From Clostridia bacterium (GTDB lineage Bacteria; Bacillota_A; Clostridia; Lachnospirales; Cellulosilyticaceae): 5,580 nt of DNA. Numbering within the stretch: the first letter of the stretch is position 1; every line of letters starts with the position of its first letter. Shown one piece after another: positions 5,435 through 5,580 of this stretch. Location: the NCBI GenBank assembly GCA_029239935.1, contig JARBTY010000199.1, positions 1-5,580 of the forward strand, in the 5' to 3' direction. The notes below the pieces were generated by a model, which had not been told where the DNA came from, did not search any database, and worked only from the letters and a program-made list of their open reading frames with translations. The position numbers were made by a program, and so were the translations under genes.

Positions 5435-5458
5435 AGCCATTCACCTAAGTGAATGGCT
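5435..5458 (-). terminator. Terminator of the cold shock gene, shared with hemolysin III
   Basis: AGCCATTCAC and GTGAATGGCT form a perfect 10-bp stem with a 4-nt loop. On the minus strand it is followed by TATTTTTAT, a good T-tract, so it ends the cold shock transcript 26 nt after its stop. On the plus strand the sequence after the stem is ATATGATG, without a T-tract, so termination of the hemolysin III message there would be weaker. It lies 5 nt after the hemolysin III stop codon. Confidence 0.85.
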
Positions 5459-5484
5459 ATATGATGCTATAGTAACGGCTCTAA

Positions 5485-5580
5485 TTAAGCGCGTGTTACG
5501 TTTGCAGCTTGTGGTCCTCTGTTACCATCAACGATATCGAAGTTAACTTCTTGACCTTCTTCTAAAGTTTTGAAACCTTC
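5485..5580 (-). CDS. CspA-family cold shock protein, C-terminal part (cut by window edge)
   Basis: The minus strand encodes the last 31 residues of a cold shock domain protein, including [12 protein letters not shown], then [18 protein letters not shown] and a TAA stop. NRGPQAANV is the signature end of the CspA family, which normally has about 65-70 residues, so roughly half of the gene, with the RNP1 and RNP2 nucleic-acid binding motifs, lies beyond the right edge. These small cytoplasmic single-stranded nucleic-acid binding proteins act as RNA chaperones. The exact paralogue (CspA, B, C or D) cannot be assigned from this part. Confidence 0.93.
   Translation of the reverse strand, partial: EGFKTLEEGQEVNFDIVDGNRGPQAANVTRA

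Overview
The window is AT-rich DNA with strong Shine-Dalgarno sequences, rho-independent terminators and proteins of anaerobic Firmicutes type. It most likely comes from a fermentative member of the Clostridia. The genus cannot be fixed from this sequence alone.

Layout from left to right. Positions 1-133 lie downstream of an nfnAB pair and hold a good minus-strand terminator plus a short segment that may be an insertion-sequence end. Positions 134-2360 hold nfnB and nfnA (minus strand, 1 bp apart), the two subunits of the electron-bifurcating NADH-dependent ferredoxin:NADP+ oxidoreductase. A terminator at 2403-2427 separates them from an iron-dependent alcohol dehydrogenase gene (2461-3630, minus). 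Upstream of the adh gene is a gene-poor stretch of about 400 bp (3634-4030). It contains three sequences resembling the operator of the redox repressor Rex and one long, well-paired imperfect palindrome. Next is a DUF1836 gene (4031-4615, minus) with a recognisable promoter. Divergent from it is a hemolysin III/PAQR membrane protein gene (4782-5429, plus), also with a recognisable promoter. The right edge carries the last 31 codons of a CspA-type cold shock protein gene (minus) and its terminator.

The left half fits together as redox metabolism. NfnAB uses NADH and reduced ferredoxin to make NADPH, or runs in reverse. The alcohol dehydrogenase carries glycine where NAD-specific relatives have aspartate, which suggests it can use NADPH to make alcohol. 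Rex senses the NADH/NAD+ ratio, so the Rex-like sites upstream of adh would open the alcohol branch when NADH builds up. The right half (DUF1836, HlyIII, Csp) has no evident metabolic link to it.

I see no clearly new multi-gene system here. The parts most worth checking are the Rex-site cluster and the structured element between adh and the DUF1836 gene.
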